64,000 nt of DNA, taken from Chitinophagales bacterium. Lineage in GTDB: Bacteria; Bacteroidota; Bacteroidia; Chitinophagales; CAIOSU01. Location of the stretch: positions 372,001 through 436,000 of the forward strand of contig BPHB01000002.1 of the NCBI GenBank assembly GCA_026003335.1. Direction: 5' to 3'. This document shows, one piece after another, positions 36,171 through 44,462 of the stretch. The notes under the pieces are model-generated. The model saw only the letters and a program-made list of their open reading frames with translations, did no database searches and was not told the origin of the DNA. Positions within the stretch are counted from its first letter, which is position 1. Each line of letters begins with the position of its first letter. A program made the translations under genes and the position numbers.

Positions 36171-37019
36171 ATGAGAAATGTTTTTCGCAATCCTGACCTG
36201 CAAAAACAGTTCAATAAAACCGGGTATGTGGTTGTTGACCTGCTTTCTCCCTCTGAAGTAGATGAGTTATTGCATCTTTACGAAGCTATAGATGGCGTCA
36301 AGGGCACTTTGCGCACCAATAAGGATAACACCTACGAACTCAGCTTTTTTGAAAAGGATGTGCTTTCCAAGCGTAGAAAGTTTGATGCGATGTACAACTT
36401 CTTCAAACCTCATCTGGATCGCTTTCTGGACAATTACAAGCCCATTATCATCAACCTGTTTAACAAGCAGCAGGGCATAGGAGAAGTGCCGGTGCATCAG
36501 AACTGGACCTTTGTGGATGAACGGCAGTTTACTTCCGTTTCCGTGTGGTGTCCTTTGCAGGATGTAAGCCGAAAGAACGGCACGCTGGAAGTAGTGCCGG
36601 GTTCTCATAAGGTTATTTGTGATTATCGTGGTCCGTCCATACCCTGGGTCTTTGACAATCTGAGTGAGATTATGAAAGAAAAGTACATGGTGCCCCTTGA
36701 ACTACGAGCCGGGCAGGTGGGTATCATTGATGACGGTGTAATCCACTACTCAGGGAATAACCATACTTCGGATGACAGGCGCGCTGTTCAGCTTATTATG
36801 AAACCGGCCGAAGCACCTACCATTCATTGCTATAAAGACGAAGTCGATGACAATATCATCCACATCCTGGAAGTAGATGATGATTTTTTCTTTGACTTCA
36901 ATATGTGGGACAAACCCCGCGGAGGCAGAAAACTGAACTCAATTCGTTACCCTATAAAAAAACTAACGGAACAAGAACTGTTGGAACGCTGCAACCGCAA
37001 TCTGGCTGCAATGGTATGA
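36171..37019 (+). CDS. PhyH-like dioxygenase domain 1 with a substituted iron ligand (H-x-N)
   Basis: A 282-aa phytanoyl-CoA-dioxygenase-family protein (Fe(II)/2-oxoglutarate fold). The double-stranded beta-helix is clear: VSVWCPLQDVSRKNGTLEVVPGSH, LRAGQVGIIDDGVIHYSG and DRRAVQLIMKP. The usual first metal pair H-x-D reads His109-Gln-Asn111 (HQNW), so the Asp ligand is replaced by Asn; the distal His192 is present. The enzyme may have weak or no activity, or use another metal set. It starts MRNVFRNPDLQKQF-x-K-x-GYVVV, the same opening as its paralogs, and sits 12 bp after the permease. No substrate can be assigned. Confidence 0.85.
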   Translation: MRNVFRNPDLQKQFNKTGYVVVDLLSPSEVDELLHLYEAIDGVKGTLRTNKDNTYELSFFEKDVLSKRRKFDAMYNFFKPHLDRFLDNYKPIIINLFNKQQGIGEVPVHQNWTFVDERQFTSVSVWCPLQDVSRKNGTLEVVPGSHKVICDYRGPSIPWVFDNLSEIMKEKYMVPLELRAGQVGIIDDGVIHYSGNNHTSDDRRAVQLIMKPAEAPTIHCYKDEVDDNIIHILEVDDDFFFDFNMWDKPRGGRKLNSIRYPIKKLTEQELLERCNRNLAAMV

Positions 37020-37022
37020 TTT

Positions 37023-37859
37023 ATGCAAAATATTTTCAAAGACTCCTCTATCAATCAGGCGATTGAGAAAAACGGCTTTGCTGTAATACCTTTTATTGAC
37101 AGCCGTATCGCTGAGGAGCTCAAAAGATTTTACGCTTCCCTACCCGCTGCGCAGGGTGCCACCGGCACACATGTAACCATGTTTAATCCTTCTTCAGACT
37201 ATCGCAGGAAGGTGCATGAAAAAATTTCTGAACTATGCGGCAGTCGCGCTACCCAACTCACGCATGGCTATCGTGTGCTGTACACCAATTTTATGATAAA
37301 AGAACCGGGGCCGGAAGGAAACTTTCCGGTGCATCAGGACTGGACATACGTAGATGAAAAACAATATACTTCTATCGCCTTCTGGATACCTCTGCATGAC
37401 GTAGATGCGCGCAACGGGGCACTGCATGTGGTCAGAGGCAGTCATCATTTCCTGACTGCGTTACGCGGACCCTATGTGCATGAACCGTTTCAGCATCTGA
37501 GCGATGTGATTAAAAACCATTTCTCTGAACCGGTTAACCTCAAAGCCGGAGAAGCGCTGGTATGGGATCACCGGCTGATACACTTTTCCCTGCCTAACTT
37601 AACCAGCCAGCCTCGGTTGGCATTTACCCTGATAATGGTTCCGCAACAGGCTCCCGTGTGCCATTGCTACGGGCTGCCGGAATCACAGGGTACGTTGATT
37701 GAATTGTATGAAGTGGATACCGAGTTTTACATGCATTACACTATCGGCCAGCGTCCGCAGGGAGTAAAATTACTTACAACTATAAAACAGCCTGCATTGT
37801 CATTTACGCCCCAACAATTTGAAACAACCTACTTCAGATATAATCGCCCCGGATGCTGA
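37023..37859 (+). CDS. PhyH-like dioxygenase domain 2
   Basis: A 278-aa Fe(II)/2-oxoglutarate dioxygenase of the phytanoyl-CoA family. Ligands seen: His104 and Asp106 (HQDW) and His187 (RLIHFS), with the 2OG-binding basic residue probably in TSQPRLAFTLIMVP. Supporting strands: TSIAFWIPLHDVDARNGALHVVRGSH and LKAGEALVWDHRL. The gene follows the first paralog by 3 bp and is followed by the methyltransferase after 1 bp. Unlike paralog 1 all ligands are intact. Confidence 0.85.
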   Translation: MQNIFKDSSINQAIEKNGFAVIPFIDSRIAEELKRFYASLPAAQGATGTHVTMFNPSSDYRRKVHEKISELCGSRATQLTHGYRVLYTNFMIKEPGPEGNFPVHQDWTYVDEKQYTSIAFWIPLHDVDARNGALHVVRGSHHFLTALRGPYVHEPFQHLSDVIKNHFSEPVNLKAGEALVWDHRLIHFSLPNLTSQPRLAFTLIMVPQQAPVCHCYGLPESQGTLIELYEVDTEFYMHYTIGQRPQGVKLLTTIKQPALSFTPQQFETTYFRYNRPGC

Positions 37860-37860
37860 T

Positions 37861-38631
37861 ATGGCGGAGAACTACAAAAAGCAATCAGATAAAGTTGCTG
37901 CCTACTACGACCATTGGCAGCAAGGATATAATGAGGTTTATGGCAACTTTATTCAGGCTTTTCGCCCCTCGGATGTAGATGAGTTGATGCAATACATTGC
38001 CGCCAGCGCCCATATTCATGACGGCCTGAAAATTCTGGATGCCGGATGCGGTGTGGGTGGCCCGGCCATCTGGTTGGCTTCCCGCTTCAACATTGAAATA
38101 GCAGGTATCACAATTTCCGAAGTGCAGGTAAGCCAGGCTCAGGAGCACGTCAGACAGAGTGATTTGAGTGATAAAGTGTCTATTACCCAGGGTGACTATC
38201 ATGAGCTCTCCCGGCACTATCCGGCTATGTATTTTGACCGTGTTTTGTTTCTGGAATCTTTAGGGCATGCCGGAGACCCTGCCAGAGTGATTCGTGAAGC
38301 GTGGACTACACTCAAGCCGGGAGGCAGCATCTATATCAAAGATTTTTATTACAAAGAACCAGATGATGCATACTGGAGCACCCGAATCCGGAAAACCATG
38401 GAAAACATCAATCGGCTGTATGCATACAACTGCCTGAACCTAACCGAGATTATAACAGCACTGCGGAGAACGGGATTTGAAATTGACTTTATCCGGAAAT
38501 TTGCTTTTAAAGATGATATATCCGTTAGGCAGGAATTTGAAACCCGTTTCGGCATTGACATCTTTGGCGGAGAACCGGAGTTTTATCCTGCCGAATGGCT
38601 GGAAATAAAATGCATCAGACCACAATCATGA
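37861..38631 (+). CDS. SAM-dependent methyltransferase
   Basis: A 256-aa class I methyltransferase. The SAM loop is LDAGCGVGGPAIWLA (motif I) near residue 60, with ITISEVQVSQAQEHV, ITQGDYHEL and the FDRVLFLESLGHAGDP strand. LKPGGSIYIKDFYY is the post-motif. It resembles small-molecule and lipid methyltransferases (UbiE/cyclopropane type), but the acceptor is unknown. I chose the ATG at 37861, 1 bp after the PhyH stop, over a TTG at 37819. The 3' end overlaps the next gene by 4 bp (ATGA), so it is translationally coupled to the array. Confidence 0.88.
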   Translation: MAENYKKQSDKVAAYYDHWQQGYNEVYGNFIQAFRPSDVDELMQYIAASAHIHDGLKILDAGCGVGGPAIWLASRFNIEIAGITISEVQVSQAQEHVRQSDLSDKVSITQGDYHELSRHYPAMYFDRVLFLESLGHAGDPARVIREAWTTLKPGGSIYIKDFYYKEPDDAYWSTRIRKTMENINRLYAYNCLNLTEIITALRRTGFEIDFIRKFAFKDDISVRQEFETRFGIDIFGGEPEFYPAEWLEIKCIRPQS

Positions 38632-40268
38632 GTCAAACCGTTTTTTACGATGCAACCCTGCAGCAAATCTTTGAGCGGGAAGGGATTGTTTCTCTACCCC
38701 TTTTTAGTAAAGAGGAATTGGTTTACCTTCAGGAGATATACCAGCAAACCCTCCCTCCCTCCCACGGTCTTAGCTTTCACTCCACCATGTTTATTCCTGA
38801 TATGGATTACCGAAAAAAAACCGACCAGGTCCTCCGTTCCATCCTATCCGGCAAAATCAACCGCCTCCTTAAAGAGTATCGCTTGCTCTTCGCCAACTTT
38901 ATCACCAAGGAGGCTTCTCCCGACACTGCCGTAGGTATTCATCAGGACTGGAATTTCACCTCTCCCGAATACCTGTCGCTGAATATCTGGATACCCCTGG
39001 TAGATATTGATAAAAAAACCGGGCTTTTCTATGCCCTGAAGGGAAGTCACCACGTATTTTCCAACCTGCGCTATACACCCTATGAAACAGATGCCTATGC
39101 GGAACTGGAAAATTACATCCGGAAAAATGCCACACCCTTCCGCGTGCGGGCCGGTGAAGCATTGATTTACCATGGTGCCATGGTGCATTTTTCCGACCCC
39201 AATATATCAGGGCAGCCTCGCATAGCGGTGGGGTGCGCGCTTATACCCCAGTCGGCTCCCAATCTGCATTACTACCGCAGGCCACAAGACAAGAAAATTG
39301 AAATCTTTACAGTAGATGAATCCTTTTATCATAGTTTTAATTTCTTTGAAAGGCCTGCCCGAGCGGAAAAAACAGGTGAACTGAATGCATGTCCTGGTCT
39401 TCCTGCTCTGTCTGAATTAATTTCAAACCGTATGAGCTCCATGCGCAGAATATTCAGGAACGATGTGTTGGAAAGCGAAATTTCCCGCAAAGGATATGTG
39501 ATAATCCGCAACATGGTAGAGGAGCAGGTTTGTGATGACCTCTATCATTTTTTTGATCAGCATGACACGGTTGATCATCGCCCTTTTTCCATCACGAATT
39601 GGAGCAATAATGCCGCATATCGCAGTAAAACATTTCAGTACATTGCAGAAAAACTGCTGCCCGTAAGCCGGCAATATCTACTCAACTACCGGCCGGTGAT
39701 GGGTGTATTTACTGCCAAGCGCCCATCAGTAAAAAGTGACATGCTGCTGCATCAAGATTGGAGCCTTGTGGATGAAAGTGTATTTCGCTCAGTAAGCGTT
39801 TGGGTTGCCTTATGCGACATGAACAAGCGCAACGGCAACCTGCAGGTAGCCGAATACAGCCACCTGTATGCAGGCTTGCCGCGTGGAATGAACATCCCGG
39901 TGCCCTTTGAAGATCTGCGTCAGGAAATTCAAACTCATTTTTTGACAGACCTCCCACTCGCCAAAGGCGATGCTGTTGTTTTCGATCACCGCCTTATTCA
40001 TGCTTCACCGGAAAATCAAACCGAGCGTATCAGGCTGGCTGCGGTGTTGGCGTTGATTCCTTATGAAGCCGATTTGATTCATTATTACAAGTACGTGGAT
40101 AACGACCACGAGCTGGAAATTTTGAAAATGGATGAAGGGGCATTTCATCTGATTGACTTTTTTGATATGCCTAATAAGCCCCGCCATATAGAAGTTTTAA
40201 AGACTATTCCGGCTGAATTCGGGTCTATCACTAAAGAAGATATTCTTCAATACTATTCCCATGTATGA
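38628..40268 (+). CDS. Tandem two-domain PhyH-like dioxygenase
   Basis: A 546-aa fusion of two complete PhyH domains (paralogs 3 and 4). Domain 1 has His105-x-Asp107 (HQDW) and distal His in MVHFSDPN; domain 2 begins near Met272 with MRRIFRNDVLESEI-x-RKGYVII, the same opening as the stand-alone paralogs, and has His375-x-Asp377 (HQDW) and RLIHASPEN. The internal opening suggests that two neighbouring genes became one by loss of a stop codon. The start overlaps the methyltransferase stop by 4 bp, and its end overlaps the next gene by 4 bp. Substrate unknown; two active sites could act on two positions of one molecule (inference). Confidence 0.85.
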   Translation: MSQTVFYDATLQQIFEREGIVSLPLFSKEELVYLQEIYQQTLPPSHGLSFHSTMFIPDMDYRKKTDQVLRSILSGKINRLLKEYRLLFANFITKEASPDTAVGIHQDWNFTSPEYLSLNIWIPLVDIDKKTGLFYALKGSHHVFSNLRYTPYETDAYAELENYIRKNATPFRVRAGEALIYHGAMVHFSDPNISGQPRIAVGCALIPQSAPNLHYYRRPQDKKIEIFTVDESFYHSFNFFERPARAEKTGELNACPGLPALSELISNRMSSMRRIFRNDVLESEISRKGYVIIRNMVEEQVCDDLYHFFDQHDTVDHRPFSITNWSNNAAYRSKTFQYIAEKLLPVSRQYLLNYRPVMGVFTAKRPSVKSDMLLHQDWSLVDESVFRSVSVWVALCDMNKRNGNLQVAEYSHLYAGLPRGMNIPVPFEDLRQEIQTHFLTDLPLAKGDAVVFDHRLIHASPENQTERIRLAAVLALIPYEADLIHYYKYVDNDHELEILKMDEGAFHLIDFFDMPNKPRHIEVLKTIPAEFGSITKEDILQYYSHV

Positions 40269-41164
40269 AGTGGCTGCAATCCATATTACCCTCACGCAAG
40301 CCGTCTGGTGCGGAACGATTTGCATTTCCGTTTTTCCGCGATCGTACGATACAGCAGGAAATAGCGCAAAAAGGATTTTCAGTGCAGCCCCTTCTTTCGC
40401 TGGAAGAAGTGGAGCTTCTGCGACAGGATTTTTTCAGGCTGGTGGAAATGCTTCCAGAGCCACTGCCTGACAAGCACTGGACAAGCGGCCGCGTGGACGA
40501 TCCCGAAATCAGAAATTTTGCCCGTCAGGCTATTGAAAAAATCGTGCCCCGCAGACTGGAACAATACTTTGATCCTCGTATCACCGACTTTATCGGAGGC
40601 ATATTCCTGGCCAAAAAGCCTTCTCCGGTTAGTGAGTTAACTGCACATCAGGACAGCTCTCATACCGATGAAACCAGGTATCCGGCAGCCTATGCATGGA
40701 TTGCCCTCACCGATACCACGCCTGAAAACGGAGCTATGCATGTGTTGCCCGGCAGCCATTTATTTGGCAATCGCTTCCGCTCTTTGAACGTTCCCTGGCT
40801 GTACGCGGGGATGGAAGAACTCATGACCCCATATCTGGTTCCCGTTTCTATGAAGGCCGGTGAGGTTTTGTTTTTTGATAGTGCCGCCATCCATTATTCA
40901 TCCAATAATATGAGCAGTTACATACGTCCTGCAATCAACTATTTCATTAAACCCAAAGAGGCTCTTTTTCTCCATCATTACATAGATGAAAAAACGCCTG
41001 CCGGTTTTGTGGAAGTTTATCATGTAGATATTGATTTTTTTTACAATTGCGATTTTATGCAGCGCCCTCCCTGCCCGCCTTATCGTAAGCTGGGAATGGA
41101 GCCGGCTATTCCTCCCCTGCAAAAGGAGGATTTTAAAGTTTTATTAAGAAAATATTGCCGTTAA
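40265..41164 (+). CDS. PhyH-like dioxygenase domain 5
   Basis: A 299-aa PhyH-family protein with a longer N-terminal extension (about 20 residues) and an Asp/His site His128-x-Asp130 in AHQDSSHTDE, plus the strands AYAWIALTDTTPENGAMHVLPGSH and MKAGEVLFFDSAAIHYSSNN. The distal ligand lies in AAIHYS. It is more divergent from the others. The start overlaps the two-domain gene by 4 bp and its stop abuts the arylsulfotransferase GTG, so the whole unit is coupled. Confidence 0.83.
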   Translation: MKWLQSILPSRKPSGAERFAFPFFRDRTIQQEIAQKGFSVQPLLSLEEVELLRQDFFRLVEMLPEPLPDKHWTSGRVDDPEIRNFARQAIEKIVPRRLEQYFDPRITDFIGGIFLAKKPSPVSELTAHQDSSHTDETRYPAAYAWIALTDTTPENGAMHVLPGSHLFGNRFRSLNVPWLYAGMEELMTPYLVPVSMKAGEVLFFDSAAIHYSSNNMSSYIRPAINYFIKPKEALFLHHYIDEKTPAGFVEVYHVDIDFFYNCDFMQRPPCPPYRKLGMEPAIPPLQKEDFKVLLRKYCR

Positions 41165-42544
41165 GTGCAGCACATAAATAAAGCATTGAGTATTGCCGTC
41201 TGCCTGGGCTTTTCTTTTACCATGACAGGGCAGGCCCCTTTTTTCGTACCCAATAAAGACCTATCGTTGACTTCTGAATGGAGCAATCTGGAGGGATACT
41301 ACTTCCTCTCACCGGTTCAAATCACCCCGGTTATCTCCACCAGCTCCCATCTGGTCATTCTGGACGATGATTTGAATGTAGTATTCTATAAGGCTTTTCC
41401 CCGTCCGAAAAATCACAGCGGCATCGGGGGCGTATCTATGGATTTCAAAATACACAAAAACGGGCTGATGTCTTTCTATCATCATGATGGGCAGCAGGGT
41501 GCATTTTACCTCATGGACAGCACCTTTCGGATCGTGGATACCCTGACCTGCATCAATAAATTCACAGATTCACACGGATTGCAGATTCTGAAAGACGGAT
41601 CTTATTACCTCCTCTGCAATGATTCCCGCTACGCGGATTTAAGCAATAGTAAGTATTTCAATACACGGAAGATGAGTACACGGACAGAAGTAAGGGGCAC
41701 CGGCTCAGTAATTCAACACATCAGCAAAAACAAAAAGCTGCTTTTTGAATGGAATGCCTTTGACCACTGCCGGTATGAGGATGAAATACTGGTTTATGTA
41801 GATAACGACACCATGATAGACTGGGGGCACGGCAACAACATTACCATAACCGATGACGGTAATTTACTGCTCACCTTGCGCAATTTCTGGCAGGTATTGA
41901 AGATTTCACGAAAAGACGGATCTGTGCTTTGGCGGCTGGGAGGGAACAGAAGTGATTTTACCTTCATCAATGACAGTGCCGGATTCAATCATCAACATGA
42001 TGCTGAGTTGCGCGGCAATCTGCTGTCGGTTTTTGATAACGGAAAATATCACAATCCTCCTCTTGCAAGGGCACTCATTTACAAACTGGATTTTAATCAC
42101 AAAACCGCTGAAAAAGTTTACGAATACAAACACCATTTTCATTACAGCTCTGACGCTCAGGGTAGTTTTCAGCTTTTGCCCAATGGGTATAAACTCATAT
42201 CCTGGGGTAAGGGCAATGATCAGCTCCTATTTGATATCACACAGCTTGACCGGAATGATTCCATTATGTTTGAACTGGATCTCGGCCGCAACTATCAGAC
42301 TTTCCGGGCCTTTTATGGTGATATTCCCTGGGAACTGAAACGTCCGGTCATCACCTGTTTTAAAAAAGATGGAAAGATTTACCTGGATGCCGGACCCGGT
42401 TACAAAGAATACATCTGGTCTAATGGTGAAAAGACGCGGATTATTGAAGCACAAGAGGGGCACAGGTATCAGGTCTTCGTCAATCAGGGGATTGGACTTA
42501 TAGGCTCCCGAGTGATCAATCCTTCATTGAAATGCAACTTATAG
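41165..42544 (+). CDS. Arylsulfotransferase-like secreted protein (ASST family)
   Basis: A 459-aa protein starting at a GTG abutting the previous stop, with signal peptide residues 1-22 (ends FTMTGQA). The rest is a beta-propeller-like chain with DSHGLQILKDGSYYLLCND, WGHGNNITITDDGNLLLTLRN, VLWRLGGNRSDFTF, GFNHQHDAELRGN and FQLLPNGYKLISWGKGN, the pattern of arylsulfotransferase (PF05935/PF14269-like) proteins. Family enzymes move sulfate from phenolic sulfate donors to acceptors in the periplasm, with a catalytic His; which His this is I cannot say. It ends in overlap with the convergent PAPS-type sulfotransferase gene (42539). It closes the + strand unit. Confidence 0.72.
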   Translation: MQHINKALSIAVCLGFSFTMTGQAPFFVPNKDLSLTSEWSNLEGYYFLSPVQITPVISTSSHLVILDDDLNVVFYKAFPRPKNHSGIGGVSMDFKIHKNGLMSFYHHDGQQGAFYLMDSTFRIVDTLTCINKFTDSHGLQILKDGSYYLLCNDSRYADLSNSKYFNTRKMSTRTEVRGTGSVIQHISKNKKLLFEWNAFDHCRYEDEILVYVDNDTMIDWGHGNNITITDDGNLLLTLRNFWQVLKISRKDGSVLWRLGGNRSDFTFINDSAGFNHQHDAELRGNLLSVFDNGKYHNPPLARALIYKLDFNHKTAEKVYEYKHHFHYSSDAQGSFQLLPNGYKLISWGKGNDQLLFDITQLDRNDSIMFELDLGRNYQTFRAFYGDIPWELKRPVITCFKKDGKIYLDAGPGYKEYIWSNGEKTRIIEAQEGHRYQVFVNQGIGLIGSRVINPSLKCNL

Positions 42545-43591
42545 TCTATCGGGTGTCGCAAGCAGTTCCATCTGTGTCTGCAAGCTTTTTATAAAGTCCT
42601 GCCGCGGCTTCAGATGAGCCAGCTCTTCGGGAGTAGCCCTTTTCCAGGCCTCTCTCTTAAGACGGTTATTTTCCTCTTCAAAAGCCAGCAACTCACTGAT
42701 TGAAAATCCTGCCTGTGGCACTGCCTCTGCCGTTTCCCCAAGATTATTATAACCAAGCCTGAGCAGCATATCACCGGCTTCCCCTTCAAAGATGGCCACT
42801 TCTTCATTTGTAAGACGGTCATGATATTTACCCGTATTGTTTTTTATAATCGGACGAGACACATTTTCCCACATTCTTCCGGCTAAAGCAGTCTTCCTGG
42901 ATTCAGGAGATTTATAATAGGCTAAGACCGATTTGTCAAACGCAACTCCTGTTTTTTCACATATCTCACGAATGTATTTTTCCGGCTCCTTTATGAAATC
43001 TTCATACCGGATGATGCTAAAGGCCCCGGAAGGAAGTTTTTGAAGAAATAGGAGCGCCAGTTCCTGCTCTATTTTCCATTTGTTTGCCAGAAAGTAGATG
43101 TGCTTATCTCCTATAAGAATATTTCTGAATGAAGCGGCCACATCACGTCCATCGCGATAGAGGTATATAAAAAAGGGACGGTGTCCCTCCCGTTCAAAAT
43201 GATGCAAATGATAAACGGTTTCCATGCTCTTGCAGCACCACACTTTTTTCCGGCTTTTTTCACACTGCAACTCATACGTGCGGATAAAAACCTCCAGCAA
43301 AGACCGGTGCCGGCAACGGTGCATAATGGTATCCCGCTCCAGTGGCAGGTTATCCCAAGGCACAGGATTTAGTTCCACCAATCGGCAGACATCCTCCACC
43401 AGCCTGGTAAAATTTTTATCCTCTTGCAGATTGCCATAGATTTTCAATAGCGGATAAAACGTGTGCAGGATATGGGGAGGATGAGGCGCAAAGACTTCCG
43501 GCAGCTGATTCAGCATCACACGCAACAGATTGCTGCCGGAACGCTGCGTTCCGATAAACTGTATGGCATGAAAATGAGGTTGTGTTTGCAG
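42539..43591 (-). CDS. PAPS-type sulfotransferase, 5' end uncertain
   Basis: A cytosolic sulfotransferase-domain protein. The 5'-phosphosulfate-binding loop FIGTQRSGSNLLRVML lies upstream of every in-frame ATG or GTG: the first ATG (43525) and GTG (43528) follow it. In-frame, only a CTG at 43591 (after a TAA at 43606-43604) is available, and I use it as the outer limit. An ATG at 43569 is out of frame by one base; one more T in the following TTT run would give MPYSFIGTQRSG, a normal start. The second signature YLYRDGRDVAASF (3'-phosphate binding) is near the middle. It transfers sulfate from PAPS to an unknown acceptor. It is the last gene of the reverse unit with three PhyH genes. Confidence 0.75.
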   Translation of the reverse strand: MQTQPHFHAIQFIGTQRSGSNLLRVMLNQLPEVFAPHPPHILHTFYPLLKIYGNLQEDKNFTRLVEDVCRLVELNPVPWDNLPLERDTIMHRCRHRSLLEVFIRTYELQCEKSRKKVWCCKSMETVYHLHHFEREGHRPFFIYLYRDGRDVAASFRNILIGDKHIYFLANKWKIEQELALLFLQKLPSGAFSIIRYEDFIKEPEKYIREICEKTGVAFDKSVLAYYKSPESRKTALAGRMWENVSRPIIKNNTGKYHDRLTNEEVAIFEGEAGDMLLRLGYNNLGETAEAVPQAGFSISELLAFEEENNRLKREAWKRATPEELAHLKPRQDFIKSLQTQMELLATPDRL

Positions 43592-43673
43592 AAACGAATG
43601 TTTTTAGGTTATGAATAAATAGGAAGCACAAAATTTCTCCAAAAAAGAATACTTCCTTTAAAAAAGTACAAAT

Positions 43674-44462
43674 TTATTGCTTCAGGGATGGTGCAATGCC
43701 GGCAAGCTGTTCGCTGCTCAAGGTGGCTACCACTTTTCCTTCTGGTCTTTTACCCAGTTGAAAACGCTGATAGTATGCATCATCCAGTTCAATAATCTCC
43801 ACCCTATCATCTTTCATGTAATAAAACCATACGGGGGCCTCCTGAGGCAACAAAACAGAAACGGCTGCAATGCGAGGCTGCCCGGACAAGTTGTCTCCGG
43901 AAGCGTGCAGCAAGGCATGACTGAAAAACAAAGCCTGTCCGGCCTTCATGCCTATAGTACGCATTTTGCCCAGCAAATACGCTTCCTGTCCGGCAAAGGG
44001 TTTGGGTATGGTTGGACTACGGGGAACCTTATATTCAAGATGGCTACCTTCCAGAACTTTCATAGCACCATTATGCTCATCCACGTCTGTGAGCGGTATC
44101 CAAACCGAAAGAGAAACGAACTGTGATTCATCGGTAAAGGTATCGTCCTGATGTACAGGCCAACTGCTTGCGGGCGCACTGTTTTTCACTGCAAAACAAT
44201 TGATCAGCGTTTTACAGTCAACCAGCATGGTTTGTATCTTCGGGAAAAGCACCGGCTGCAGCAACTGATGTATCTGTCTGCGTAGCTCTACATTCTGATT
44301 ATCCCAGAGGGTGAGATAAAATCCCCGTGAGCGCTTATCTCCGTATTGCTCATAAATGGCTTTCAGTTGCTCCACCTCACCGCTACTCAGAAAGGAAGTA
44401 ACTACATAACCGTATTTGCGGAAATGCTCCTCGTAAAGTTTGTTGTGGAAAATTTTTCTCAT
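43674..44462 (-). CDS. PhyH-like dioxygenase domain 6
   Basis: A 262-aa PhyH-family protein with His104-x-Asp106 in HQDDTF, LSVWIPLTDVDEHNGAMKVLEGSH, MKAGQALFFSHALLHASGDN and the IAAVSVLLPQEAP strand. It opens MRKIFHNKLYEEHFRKYGYVV, the family start. Its start overlaps the end of the next paralog by 4 bp. It is part of the reverse unit of three PhyH genes and the sulfotransferase. Confidence 0.85.
   Translation of the reverse strand: MRKIFHNKLYEEHFRKYGYVVTSFLSSGEVEQLKAIYEQYGDKRSRGFYLTLWDNQNVELRRQIHQLLQPVLFPKIQTMLVDCKTLINCFAVKNSAPASSWPVHQDDTFTDESQFVSLSVWIPLTDVDEHNGAMKVLEGSHLEYKVPRSPTIPKPFAGQEAYLLGKMRTIGMKAGQALFFSHALLHASGDNLSGQPRIAAVSVLLPQEAPVWFYYMKDDRVEIIELDDAYYQRFQLGKRPEGKVVATLSSEQLAGIAPSLKQ

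Noticed and set aside
43416-43631. 71-aa reverse frame beginning near the sulfotransferase start
   Set aside because: It has an SD-like GGAG and a TTG, but its second half is just another frame of the sulfotransferase; used only as a hint for a possible indel.
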